This document shows, in pieces, positions 1 through 6,195 of a stretch of DNA of 9,318 bases. The stretch is taken from positions 3,482 through 12,799 of the forward strand of contig JADFZC010000036.1 in assembly GCA_015232735.1 (NCBI GenBank), written 5' to 3'. The notes under the pieces were generated by a model that ran no database searches, had not been told where the DNA came from, and worked only from the letters and a program-made list of their open reading frames with translations. Position 1 is the stretch's first letter. Every line of letters starts with the position of its first letter. The position numbers and the translations under genes are program-made. The stretch is from Oligoflexales bacterium. GTDB taxonomy: Bacteria; Bdellovibrionota; Oligoflexia; Oligoflexales; Oligoflexaceae.

Positions 1-78
1 CCGCAGACAAAGACTCAGCCTGAAAAGGAGAGTCCTCCGCCTCAAAAACCGCAGAAGCAAAAGAAAAAACCTGTATGA
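1..78 (+). CDS. C-terminal tail of a truncated upstream protein
   Basis: The first frame is open from the window edge and ends at a TGA at 76-78. It gives 25 residues, almost all Pro, Lys, Gln and Glu (it ends PQKPQKQKKKPV). Such a basic, proline-rich tail is low-complexity and probably disordered. No domain is visible because the rest of the gene lies outside the window. The good codon run and the 46-bp gap to a PilZ gene on the same strand suggest that the two may be co-transcribed. Whether this is a true coding tail cannot be proved from 78 bases. Confidence 0.45.
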   Translation, partial: PQTKTQPEKESPPPQKPQKQKKKPV

Positions 79-79
79 T

Positions 80-94
80 GCATGAATTTCATGC
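80..94. promoter_or_regulatory. 15-bp perfect palindrome, candidate operator
   Basis: GCATGAATTTCATGC has two 7-base arms that are exact reverse complements around a single central base. It lies just after the upstream stop codon and about 30 bp before the start of the PilZ gene. The odd-centred symmetry and position suit a dimeric regulator site. As RNA it could also fold into a short 5-bp hairpin, but no T-run follows directly, so a terminator is less likely. The binding protein is unknown. Confidence 0.3.
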
Positions 95-124
95 GCCAAA
101 GGATTTTTATAGGGGAGCGCAAGT

Positions 125-505
125 ATGCCCAAACCAAAGAAAAAGAAATTCAAGAATGAAAGGCGCCTATATAACCGTTTCGCCTTGAGGGGAACCCTTC
201 CCGGGGATCTGCGTGACAAAAATGGCAATCGGCTTGACATCGTCACGGTCGACGTATCTTCAAACGGAATGGGCCTTCTTATAGATCCGGCCCCGAAAAT
301 CGGGGATATGCTTTCCCTTTCCATGACCAAAGACGGTCAGCCGATAGATCTGATATTCAAGGTGGAGTGGATACAGCCTGCGGCCGGCCTTGTCGACATT
401 CCCGGAGTCGAAGATGCGAAAAGGTGCGGGGTTCTTTTGAAAAATGATGGAATAAACCTTTTGGAACTGCTTTCAGGATTCAACTCTGTCCACATTGAAG
501 AGTGA
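125..505 (+). CDS. Small PilZ-domain protein (c-di-GMP receptor)
   Basis: This is a 126-residue, single-domain cytosolic protein. It has a very basic N-terminus (MPKPKKKKFK) followed by the PilZ c-di-GMP-binding signature. The RxxxR motif is R14-L-Y-N-R18, and the [D/N]xSxxG motif is D43-V-S-S-N-G48 on the next strand. The rest fits the six-stranded PilZ barrel: a hydrophobic strand near L75-W82, and C101-G-V-L just before a C-terminal helix. By family knowledge such proteins bind cyclic di-GMP and pass the signal to motility, secretion or polysaccharide machinery; no partner is visible here. The start is supported by AGGGGAG at 111-117, seven bases before the ATG. The gene converges on folA. 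Confidence 0.85.
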   Translation: MPKPKKKKFKNERRLYNRFALRGTLPGDLRDKNGNRLDIVTVDVSSNGMGLLIDPAPKIGDMLSLSMTKDGQPIDLIFKVEWIQPAAGLVDIPGVEDAKRCGVLLKNDGINLLELLSGFNSVHIEE

Positions 506-518
506 AAATATTTTTTCA
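503..518. terminator. Weak A/T hairpin between convergent genes
   Basis: TGAAAA, a 4-base loop and TTTTCA form a perfect 6-bp stem overlapping the PilZ stop codon. It sits in the 32-bp gap between the convergent PilZ and folA genes and has a U-rich descending arm in the plus direction. The stem is A/T-only, so it would be a weak terminator; a Rho-dependent end is equally possible. Confidence 0.22.
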
Positions 519-537
519 AATAATATTAAATCCGGGA

Positions 538-1029
538 TCAGGACAATCTTCTTAGAACCGAATATGTCCAGGAAGGCGATCCGTTTTCCGGAGGGTGGAT
601 TTTTTCTTCGATTTTTTCCCATTTGAAAGCGAGATAATCCGGAAAAAATGTATCCGCCTCCCCCTCGAAGTCGACCTGGCTCAGGTACAGGAAATCCGCG
701 AGTGGCAGGGCGCTTTCGTATACGGTCTGGCCGCCGGCGATGAAAAGTTCATTTTCCCCTTCGCGTTTTGCAAGTTCAATAGCTTCATCCAACGAGCTGG
801 CTGTTATGCAGCCCGGAAAACAGGAGGATCTGTCTTTCGAGAGAACGACGCACTTTCTTCCTGGAAGCGCCTTTCCGATCGATTCAAATGTTTTCCTACC
901 CATGACGATATGATGGCCCATTGTGAGTCTTTTGAAATTCTTTAGATCCTCCGAAAGGCTCCAGAGTAGGCGGCCATTCCTGCCTATTTCCCTTTTTCTT
1001 CCTATTGCGACTATGATTGATATCTTCAT
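538..1029 (-). CDS. folA: Dihydrofolate reductase
   Basis: The product is 163 residues, the normal size for chromosomal DHFR (E. coli has 159). It reduces dihydrofolate to tetrahydrofolate with NADPH in the cytosol. Visible landmarks in order are the N-terminal strand MKISIIVAIG, the substrate-loop motif LLWSLSEDLKNFK with the catalytic acid at D28 (equivalent to E. coli D27), VMGRKTFESIG with the NADPH-binding loop, LPGRKCVVLS, the glycine pair G99-G100 in FIAGGQTVY, and EADTFFPD near 124-131. The gene starts 7 bp after the thyA stop. Its weak Shine-Dalgarno (TAGG) is made from the thyA stop region, which suggests translational coupling. The residue after LLW is Ser where many enzymes have a Pro or basic residue, which is unremarkable. 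Confidence 0.96.
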   Translation of the reverse strand: MKISIIVAIGRKREIGRNGRLLWSLSEDLKNFKRLTMGHHIVMGRKTFESIGKALPGRKCVVLSKDRSSCFPGCITASSLDEAIELAKREGENELFIAGGQTVYESALPLADFLYLSQVDFEGEADTFFPDYLAFKWEKIEEKIHPPENGSPSWTYSVLRRLS

Positions 1030-1036
1030 TTTAAAC

Positions 1037-1831
1037 CTAGACTGAAACGCTTGCCTTTATGTGAGGGTGCGGGTTATAGCCTGAAAACTCAAAATCATCG
1101 TACTTGTAATCGAATATGGAATCCGGTTTTCTTTTGATGATCAAAGTCGGAAGCTGTCTGGGCTGCCTTGTCAGCTGAAGCCTTGCCTGCTCCAGGTGGT
1201 TAAGGTAAAGGTGCGTGACGCCGCCCGTCCATATGAACTCTGAAGCCTCAAGTCCGCACTGTTCTGCTATCATGCAGGTGAGCAGGGAGTAACTTGCAAT
1301 ATTGAAAGGGACTCCGAGAAAAACATCGGCGCTTCGCTGATAGAGCTGACAGGAAAGGCTTCCGCCGGCCACAAAGAACTGAAAAAGGCAGTGACAGGGA
1401 GCAAGGGCCATCTCTGGAAGGTCCGCCACATTCCAGGCGGAGACAATCAGACGCCTTGATTTAGGGTTGTTTTTGATTTCATTTATAAGTTCAGTTATCT
1501 GGTCTATGGTTTTGCCGCCAGCAGAGGACCACGATCTCCACTGTTTTCCATATATCGGACCAAGATCTCCGTTTTCATCCGCCCATTCATCCCATATGGA
1601 TACTCCGTGTTCTTTCAGCCATGCGATATTGGTGCTGCCCGAGAGAAACCAGAGAAGTTCGTGAATAATCGATTTCATATGCACTTTCTTGGTTGTCACA
1701 AGCGGAAAACCCTTGGAAAGATCGAATCTCATCTGGTGGCCGAATATGTTCTTCGTGCCTGTCCCTGTTCTGTCGTCGAGGCTTATGCCCTCTTCCAGGA
1801 TTTTTCTGATCAGATCGAGATAAGGTTTCAT
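1037..1831 (-). CDS. thyA: Thymidylate synthase (ThyA type)
   Basis: The product is 264 residues, exactly the E. coli ThyA length, and aligns without gaps as far as I can see. It methylates dUMP to dTMP with methylene-tetrahydrofolate, releasing dihydrofolate for FolA. Active-site residues fall at the same numbers as in E. coli: R21, R126-R127, nucleophile C146 (ALAPCH), R166, D169, N177, H207 and Y209. The open frame extends upstream to 2134 inside the TetR gene, but the true start is the ATG at 1831, preceded by AAAGGTG with good spacing. The extra 101 residues are an artefact. One oddity is WTGG-V-THLY, where the near-universal Asp of GGDTHLY (E. coli D205) is Val205 (codon GTC, one base from GAC). 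Order tetR-thyA-folA, with a 71-bp gap after tetR. Confidence 0.97.
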   Translation of the reverse strand: MKPYLDLIRKILEEGISLDDRTGTGTKNIFGHQMRFDLSKGFPLVTTKKVHMKSIIHELLWFLSGSTNIAWLKEHGVSIWDEWADENGDLGPIYGKQWRSWSSAGGKTIDQITELINEIKNNPKSRRLIVSAWNVADLPEMALAPCHCLFQFFVAGGSLSCQLYQRSADVFLGVPFNIASYSLLTCMIAEQCGLEASEFIWTGGVTHLYLNHLEQARLQLTRQPRQLPTLIIKRKPDSIFDYKYDDFEFSGYNPHPHIKASVSV

Positions 1832-1902
1832 CTCACGCACCTTTATGAATAAGAACATTTTTTTAAAGGCTCTCAAAACGGCAGGATCTTTATATACAAA
1901 TT

Positions 1903-2541
1903 CTAATCCGAAGGAAACGGTTCTCTTATGGAAGGAGTCAAAAGCCTGTAGAAACCATCCAGTATCAGTTCGGTAAAGGAGCTTTTGTCGAACGGATTTA
2001 TATTTTTGTCCTGACACAGAAAATCGATCGCCGTCTGCCACGAGGTCCAGGTCATGGCCACAAGAAGATCTATTGGCAGGTCTTTTCGCACGGCCCCGAT
2101 GTCCTGGCCGTTTGCCAGAAATCCCCTGAGCCAATCCCTCACCTTATGCAGGGTTATGGAAATCGGTGTGTTTTTGCTTATATTTTCGTATGTTATGACA
2201 TTTTTTACAAATCTTCCCAAAGCGGGATCATTTCTAAAGTACCTGTGGACAGTATCGAGAAGGTCAACCACATCTTTCCAGAAATGTTCCGGGGTCGTTA
2301 TGAACGATTCCGTCTGCAGCGATTCGGCAAGGGATTTTATGCAGTTTTTCATAATGAGGCTGAAGAGATCCTCTTTGGAATCAAAATAATAATACATGGA
2401 GCCCTTGCTTACGCCTGAACTTGATATTATGCGGTTGAAAGACGCCTTGTCATACTCGTTCTCGGAAAACTCCCGCAAGGCCGACAGTATGATTTTTTTT
2501 AGTTTTATTGGCGGGATGTTATGTATTTTGGTTGTTGGCAT
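1903..2541 (-). CDS. TetR/AcrR-family transcriptional regulator
   Basis: This is a 212-residue repressor-type protein of normal TetR length. The N-terminal three-helix DNA-binding domain spans about residues 12-58. Its recognition region [11 protein letters not shown] at 43-53 is followed by D-S-K-E-D-L-F, a strong TetR/AcrR hallmark. The C-terminal domain is helical and ligand-specific, so the inducer cannot be read. I take the ATG at 2541 because AGAGGAG lies just upstream; the longer frame to 2601 adds 20 residues without a ribosome site. It lies 71 bp upstream of thyA on the same strand and may be co-transcribed with thyA-folA. Control of nucleotide or folate genes by a TetR protein is not a standard arrangement, so its target may lie elsewhere. 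Confidence 0.9.
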   Translation of the reverse strand: MPTTKIHNIPPIKLKKIILSALREFSENEYDKASFNRIISSSGVSKGSMYYYFDSKEDLFSLIMKNCIKSLAESLQTESFITTPEHFWKDVVDLLDTVHRYFRNDPALGRFVKNVITYENISKNTPISITLHKVRDWLRGFLANGQDIGAVRKDLPIDLLVAMTWTSWQTAIDFLCQDKNINPFDKSSFTELILDGFYRLLTPSIREPFPSD

Positions 2542-2596
2542 ATCTCTCCTCTTTAAGGGGGTTCTGAATAAAATTTGAGCACAGGTGAAATCAAAC

Positions 2597-2606
2597 CGCA
2601 ATTGCG
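2597..2606. promoter_or_regulatory. Palindrome CGCAATTGCG, candidate TetR autoregulatory site
   Basis: A perfect 10-bp palindrome lies 56 bp upstream of the TetR start, in the 244-bp gap between the TetR gene and the tRNA. TetR proteins commonly repress their own promoter through such symmetric sites. The symmetry does not extend beyond ten bases, and binding is inferred from position only. The rest of the gap (2542-2785) is A/T-rich and must hold the promoters of tetR and the tRNA; no strong consensus boxes stand out. Confidence 0.27.
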
Positions 2607-2785
2607 CTTATTTTGTTTTATTGAAAATTTTAAACCTTAATCAGATGAAATTAAAGTATTTCTTGCATTGATGCGTCCTCTTTCGGCTTTCCGAATTTCG
2701 CTAGACTTGAATGGAATTTTTATATATTGTCTTTTTTCCGTGAAATATCTGTTAAAAAGGTTGTTTCACCCTTCAAAAGAATCTG

Positions 2786-2859
2786 GGTCCCGTAGCTCAG
2801 TTGGATAGAGCAACAGGCTTCGAACCTGTGGGTCGGGCGTTCGAGTCGCTCCGGGATCG
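2786..2859 (+). tRNA. tRNA-Arg (anticodon TCG)
   Basis: A full cloverleaf can be drawn. The acceptor GGTCCCG pairs with CGGGATC (one G-U at 2:71), followed by TA at positions 8-9. The D-stem GCTC pairs with GAGC around loop AGTTGGATA. The anticodon stem ACAGG pairs with CCTGT around loop CTTCGAA, which puts anticodon TCG at 2820-2822, reading CGA codons. The variable loop is GGGTC, and the T-stem GGGCG pairs with CGCTC around TTCGAGT. The discriminator is G2859. CCA is not encoded (CTT follows) and must be added by the CCA enzyme. This gene appears to be the integration target of the neighbouring recombinase; the gene itself is left intact. Confidence 0.96.
2818..2859 (+). other. Candidate island attachment site (attL) in the tRNA 3' half
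   Basis: Tyrosine recombinases next to a tRNA usually recombine in the anticodon loop or T-arm and regenerate the tRNA from the element's own copy. The integrase gene begins 133 bp beyond this tRNA and points away from it, so the core site most likely lies in this segment. A second copy of the tRNA 3' end would mark the other island border; I searched the window and found none, so the crossover cannot be delimited. Confidence 0.4.
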
Positions 2860-2895
2860 CTTGAAAATCAATAAGTTAGCATCCAAAAAGCACCT

Positions 2896-2943
2896 TTGTC
2901 GGATATCGAAATTGGCAGTTGTCGGATAATGAGTATCCAACAG
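2896..2943. repeat. TTGTCGGATA repeats upstream of the integrase (candidate arm sites)
   Basis: TTGTCGGATA occurs exactly at 2896-2905 and 2919-2928, 23 bp apart on the same face. A third, inverted copy, TATCCAACAG at 2934-2943, matches the reverse complement at 8 of 10 positions. Together the last two form the dyad GGATA-atgag-TATCC. Short direct and inverted repeats between attL and int are typical arm-type sites for the recombinase N-terminal domain. They may also serve as operators for int expression. The int ribosome site AGGGAGG follows at about 2983-2989. Confidence 0.45.
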
Positions 2944-2992
2944 CACTATAAAGTTATCGACCCATAAGCCGAATCGATATCAGGGAGGCCCG

Positions 2993-4105
2993 ATGCAGTC
3001 AATAGACGAAATAAAATTGTTGCCAAGTTCCATTCAATTTCTTTTAAGCCCACCAAAAGGACGCGAAAAAAGCTTTAGGTTCAGGTACAGAATGGGATCC
3101 GCTGGAACGTGGAGGAAATATCCTTTAATAGAAATTAAAATTGCTAATGATCTATATTTAAATGGTTCCACCGATTTTGAATCGACTCTTAATAAATTGA
3201 CAGATATTAAAAAAACTCTTTGCGAAAGGAGGGCCAAAGAGCCTAAGAATAAGTATTCCGAACAAAATCTCGCTATATTAGACAGGTATTGGGAGACAAG
3301 GTATCCGTTAAGAAGGCAGAGGAAATTGAAAAGCCCGGAGATATCCAGGGGAGATTTAGAAAGGGCCATATCGGCGTGTGGAAATCTTGCAATAGATACC
3401 TGTTCTCTTGAGGAACTTGATCAAAAACTATATATGGAATTCAAAGATCAGCCCAATATTTTAAAAAGAAGGATAATTTGGATTAATTCTATATTGAGCT
3501 GGCTTGGCAGACCTAAAATTGAAAATATCCAAAAGCAAAAACGTGCTGTTGTCACCTATTTGAATGAAACTGAATTTAAACAATTGTGCCTAACCATTGA
3601 TAATAGGGAGATTAGAAATATTTGTGTAATAGCGTTCTATACGGGATTGAGACTTGGTGAGATTTTTGGTTTGAACCAAAAGTCAATAAAGGAAGATCGA
3701 CTTCAAATTGATTCTCAAATGTATGACAAAAGAAGAAATTACAAAATAGATACAACGAAAACCGATAGCGAGAGAGATGTGATTTTTCCTGACATGGCAA
3801 GGGATATCGTTCAATGGTTTATTGATTTGCCGCTGTCTGAAAAGAAGAGATTGAGAGATATTCAATATTGCAAACTTGTTAAAAAGAAATGTAACAAAAT
3901 ATGGCCCAGCGATCCTGAGAAAAATTGTAATTTCCATTCATTAAGGCATTCAAATGCAATTTGGCTCCTGCAAAAAAAGGCCACGTTGCATGAAGTCGCC
4001 CAACATCTGGGCAATCTCATAGAAGTGACGGAAAGATATTATTCTGGTTTTGTACTCAGAAAAGAGAGTGTTGAAAGGCTGAACGGACTTATTAATGGGG
4101 CATAG
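2993..4105 (+). CDS. int: Tyrosine recombinase / phage-type integrase
   Basis: This is a 370-residue site-specific recombinase of phage-integrase length. The N-terminal part (about 1-85, RFRYRMGSAGTWRKYPL) resembles an arm-binding domain. Residues 90-180 form the helical core-binding domain, and 185-365 the catalytic domain. Catalytic residues visible are R220 in TGLRLGEI, K256 in the TKTDSER hairpin, H315-xx-R318 in FHSLRH, and nucleophile Y349 in TERYY. The usual His/Trp after the LG of box II is Asn341 (HLGN), a less common variant. An ATG with AGGGAGG upstream fixes the start. Its position beside tRNA-Arg and its A/T-rich codons mark it as the mobility gene of the island. It lies convergent to the cargo operon. 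Confidence 0.93.
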   Translation: MQSIDEIKLLPSSIQFLLSPPKGREKSFRFRYRMGSAGTWRKYPLIEIKIANDLYLNGSTDFESTLNKLTDIKKTLCERRAKEPKNKYSEQNLAILDRYWETRYPLRRQRKLKSPEISRGDLERAISACGNLAIDTCSLEELDQKLYMEFKDQPNILKRRIIWINSILSWLGRPKIENIQKQKRAVVTYLNETEFKQLCLTIDNREIRNICVIAFYTGLRLGEIFGLNQKSIKEDRLQIDSQMYDKRRNYKIDTTKTDSERDVIFPDMARDIVQWFIDLPLSEKKRLRDIQYCKLVKKKCNKIWPSDPEKNCNFHSLRHSNAIWLLQKKATLHEVAQHLGNLIEVTERYYSGFVLRKESVERLNGLINGA

Positions 4106-4335
4106 TCAATATTTGTGGTTCCACTTATATAAGGTAACCTATTGATTTTAAACGTTGTTTAAACTTAGATATTTTTATTTGGAAAGAACAGGGCTACCTT
4201 AGAGGCCCAAGAGAAAATCAAAGCGGATATTTTGGGAGTGGAATAAATCTTGAAGGCATCAAAAATTCAAGGTTATTTTGCTAAACGCATGTTTCATTTC
4301 AATCTTCTCATCCCCGTCTCCAGTACCTTTGATGA
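4106..4335. other. Convergent intergenic region with inverted repeats
   Basis: This 230-bp gap separates the ends of the integrase gene and the cargo operon. It holds three inverted repeats: TTTAAAC-gtt-GTTTAAA (4147-4163, perfect 7-bp arms, A/T-rich); GGGC...GCCC at 4191-4208, with a T-rich stretch after it on the minus strand; and CTTGAA...TTCAAG around 4250-4272. Any could contribute to termination of the converging transcripts, but none has the strong G+C stem plus T-run of a textbook intrinsic terminator. I see no gene here. Confidence 0.4.
4147..4163. repeat. Perfect inverted repeat TTTAAAC-gtt-GTTTAAA
   Basis: Seven-base arms around a three-base spacer lie 42 bp after the integrase stop. 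As RNA this is a weak A/U-rich hairpin; as DNA it resembles a small operator. T-rich sequence (ATATTTTTATTT) follows after about 8 bases on the plus strand, so it may act as the integrase transcript end. Confidence 0.3.
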
Positions 4336-4893
4336 TTAATAGCAGCGACACGAGCCGATCCAGGCGCCATTTCGAACCCACGGGTAGAGTTTCTGGCCGT
4401 TGATTAAAAGACTGCAAGCCTTCTGATGACCAGGGTTATATTTCGGACTTAAACAAAGAGAATCCGGAAGAGGAATGCTGGCATCCCACCCTTGACAGCC
4501 TGCAATAACTGTCTCGTTAAAATCCTCATCGATCGCTTCGTCTTGCCCCAATTTTACAGGAACAGGAATTGTCATTTCAAAACCAAATGCTGCTTTTGGA
4601 TAAACTGCAATGTTGTTTATGTGAACATCCTTAACCGTAAAACCTCCATCTCGTTTTGCAATTTTTACTGGGATATTTAATTCGCATCGTAGAGTATTTG
4701 TATATTGATGGGGTATCTGAACAAAAGCCCTTGTTGAATTTGACATCTGATCAAAACCTGCATACGCCTTTGCTTCAATGTCTACAGAATCCCATATGCC
4801 AAGATCGTTTTCTTTAGCAGATGCCAGCTGCGCAGAAAAAAACATTACGGCAACTAATCCCTTAATTAAATTTGATAAATATCTTTTCTTCAT
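4336..4893 (-). CDS. Secreted cysteine-rich protein, last gene of the exported operon
   Basis: This is a 185-residue protein of unknown family. It has a clear Sec signal peptide: MKKR, a hydrophobic core to about residue 22, and likely cleavage after A-S-A26. The middle (about 35-130) looks beta-rich. The C-terminal 55 residues hold five of six cysteines (C133, C147, C160, C182, C184; the other is C70), suggesting disulfides outside the cytoplasm. This tail (C-x-x-WD...DSLC...PG...C...W...CRCY) parallels the cysteine module ahead of the Hint domain of the protein encoded two genes upstream, and it stops two residues after CRC. The start has AAGGAAG upstream. It follows the MACPF gene by 24 bp and is probably co-transcribed. 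Function unknown; a partner of the MACPF or Hint protein is inferred. Confidence 0.8.
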   Translation of the reverse strand: MKKRYLSNLIKGLVAVMFFSAQLASAKENDLGIWDSVDIEAKAYAGFDQMSNSTRAFVQIPHQYTNTLRCELNIPVKIAKRDGGFTVKDVHINNIAVYPKAAFGFEMTIPVPVKLGQDEAIDEDFNETVIAGCQGWDASIPLPDSLCLSPKYNPGHQKACSLLINGQKLYPWVRNGAWIGSCRCY

Positions 4894-4917
4894 TTCAAAT
4901 TTCTTCCTTTTGTTAAG

Positions 4918-6195
4918 TTATAGACATACTTTCTCTCTTTTTGTTTCATATCCTATACATTCTCCATTTGACCCTTCCAGTGAACAGCTTACCTTGGATT
5001 CGATGCGGCAACAGGCAGCGCTTGGATCATCCCAGCTATAGCCGCGAGGACATCTGTTTGAATTATCCCATTTACGATTTGGGATATTTACAGGTGGAAA
5101 TTTGGTTTCCGGCAGTATGCAACCGGCCCAGATATCTTCAAAACATGCGACAGCCGCATCATTTTGCTTGTTAATGTAGCTTACTAAATCAAGATCATTT
5201 TTATTGAGCTCATCAACAGATACTTGTTCAAATTTGTCCAGGTTCATTTTCACATAGCGAACAGTAGCAAGTTTTTCACTGGCCTGATCTCTGTTTTTTG
5301 CAATATTATTAATCACATACTTTTGCCTTTCAATCAGTGCTGGATTCGCTGCACTTTCGAGTGGCCCCACCCCGGTATAATCTTTGGTGATCAGTTCCAA
5401 AGTCACAGGACTTCCATTTATAGCTGCCACAATTTCAGGGAATTTTCGGCCATACTCCGCTAGATTTTCAATCTCCGGTATGGCTCCCGAGCCACCAAGT
5501 CGATATACCTTGACATGTACTTTTGCGGACATATTGAACTTTGAAAGTTCACTATTGATATTGGCCGAAGCCTTCCAGGCAGCACCACTGGCACTCACAG
5601 CAGAAGAAAATCTTTTTTCCTCTTCAGATGATGAGAATTCATATTCGTAAAGCGCGTAAAATTCTCCTCCTGTCCTTCGGCCATAAACAAATTCATTGCC
5701 ACACTGTTCGACAAATTCTTTCTGTTTTCCCTTCTTAAGCAGATCAAGAGCCTCCTGCTTGAATGTGAAGGAGCTTGCAAGCTCCATTTGATTTGAAAAT
5801 CTCGCTTGAACAAGAACATAGCGGGATGATGAATTTTTATTCACACTCGATACAAAACTGAATCGACCGCTACCCCCATATATTGAACCTTTGATGCTTG
5901 CCGCGGCAGAGACGCTTAGATTTTCACGTAAAGACTGCTCAGAACTTATTTCAAGAAGTCGATATTCCGAAGTTGAACCTGTTAATTGACCACTTTGAGT
6001 GGTTGTTGGACCTAATTCCACGCAGTGGCCTTTTATGGAACCATCGACGGTATTAAAGCCTTGGCTAAGTAACGCAGCTTCAGAGGGATCTTCTCCAGGA
6101 AGATTTTTTAGATTCGCCCCATTGTGGGACCGATTTGTCCCACATGTGGCTATCAGTCCTGCGATAAATATCGCTGTAAAAGTATTTACATTCAT
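4918..6195 (-). CDS. MACPF/perforin-like exported protein, probable lipoprotein
   Basis: The product is 425 residues from the ATG at 6195. A hydrophobic N-terminus ends in L-I-A-T-C18, a possible lipobox, although Thr at -1 and the absence of Lys/Arg before it are unusual. Residues about 60-290 resemble the membrane attack complex/perforin fold. The signature region is F161-V-E-Q-C-G-N-E-F-V-Y-G-R-R-T-G-G-E-F-Y, corresponding to the family's YGTH-x(n)-GG. It is flanked by two Ser/Ala/Gly-rich segments (about 90-121 and 196-228) placed like the pore-forming TMH1 and TMH2 clusters. Residues about 290-345 look helical, and 350-425 form a cysteine-rich tail with nine Cys. MACPF proteins assemble into rings that perforate membranes. 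Its ATG overlaps the Hint gene stop (TGATG), with GGAG upstream, implying coupled translation. The family call rests on motif reading only. Confidence 0.68.
   Translation of the reverse strand: MNVNTFTAIFIAGLIATCGTNRSHNGANLKNLPGEDPSEAALLSQGFNTVDGSIKGHCVELGPTTTQSGQLTGSTSEYRLLEISSEQSLRENLSVSAAASIKGSIYGGSGRFSFVSSVNKNSSSRYVLVQARFSNQMELASSFTFKQEALDLLKKGKQKEFVEQCGNEFVYGRRTGGEFYALYEYEFSSSEEEKRFSSAVSASGAAWKASANINSELSKFNMSAKVHVKVYRLGGSGAIPEIENLAEYGRKFPEIVAAINGSPVTLELITKDYTGVGPLESAANPALIERQKYVINNIAKNRDQASEKLATVRYVKMNLDKFEQVSVDELNKNDLDLVSYINKQNDAAVACFEDIWAGCILPETKFPPVNIPNRKWDNSNRCPRGYSWDDPSAACCRIESKVSCSLEGSNGECIGYETKREKVCL

Noticed and set aside
529..537. TCCGGGATC, shared with the tRNA 3' end, as the second attachment site
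   Set aside because: The match is only nine bases and lies on the chromosomal side of the tRNA, outside the island, at the end of folA. It is most likely chance.
595..945. Plus-strand open frame opposite folA
   Set aside because: It is a shadow of the clear DHFR gene, with no ribosome site or recognisable protein.
1832..2134. N-terminal extension of 101 residues on thymidylate synthase
   Set aside because: It lies inside the TetR gene in another frame. The standard 264-aa ThyA start at 1831 has a ribosome site and matches the E. coli length exactly.
5587..5592. TGGCAC inside the MACPF gene as another sigma-54 element
   Set aside because: No TTGC element occurs at the required spacing, and it is inside coding sequence on the strand opposite to the operon.
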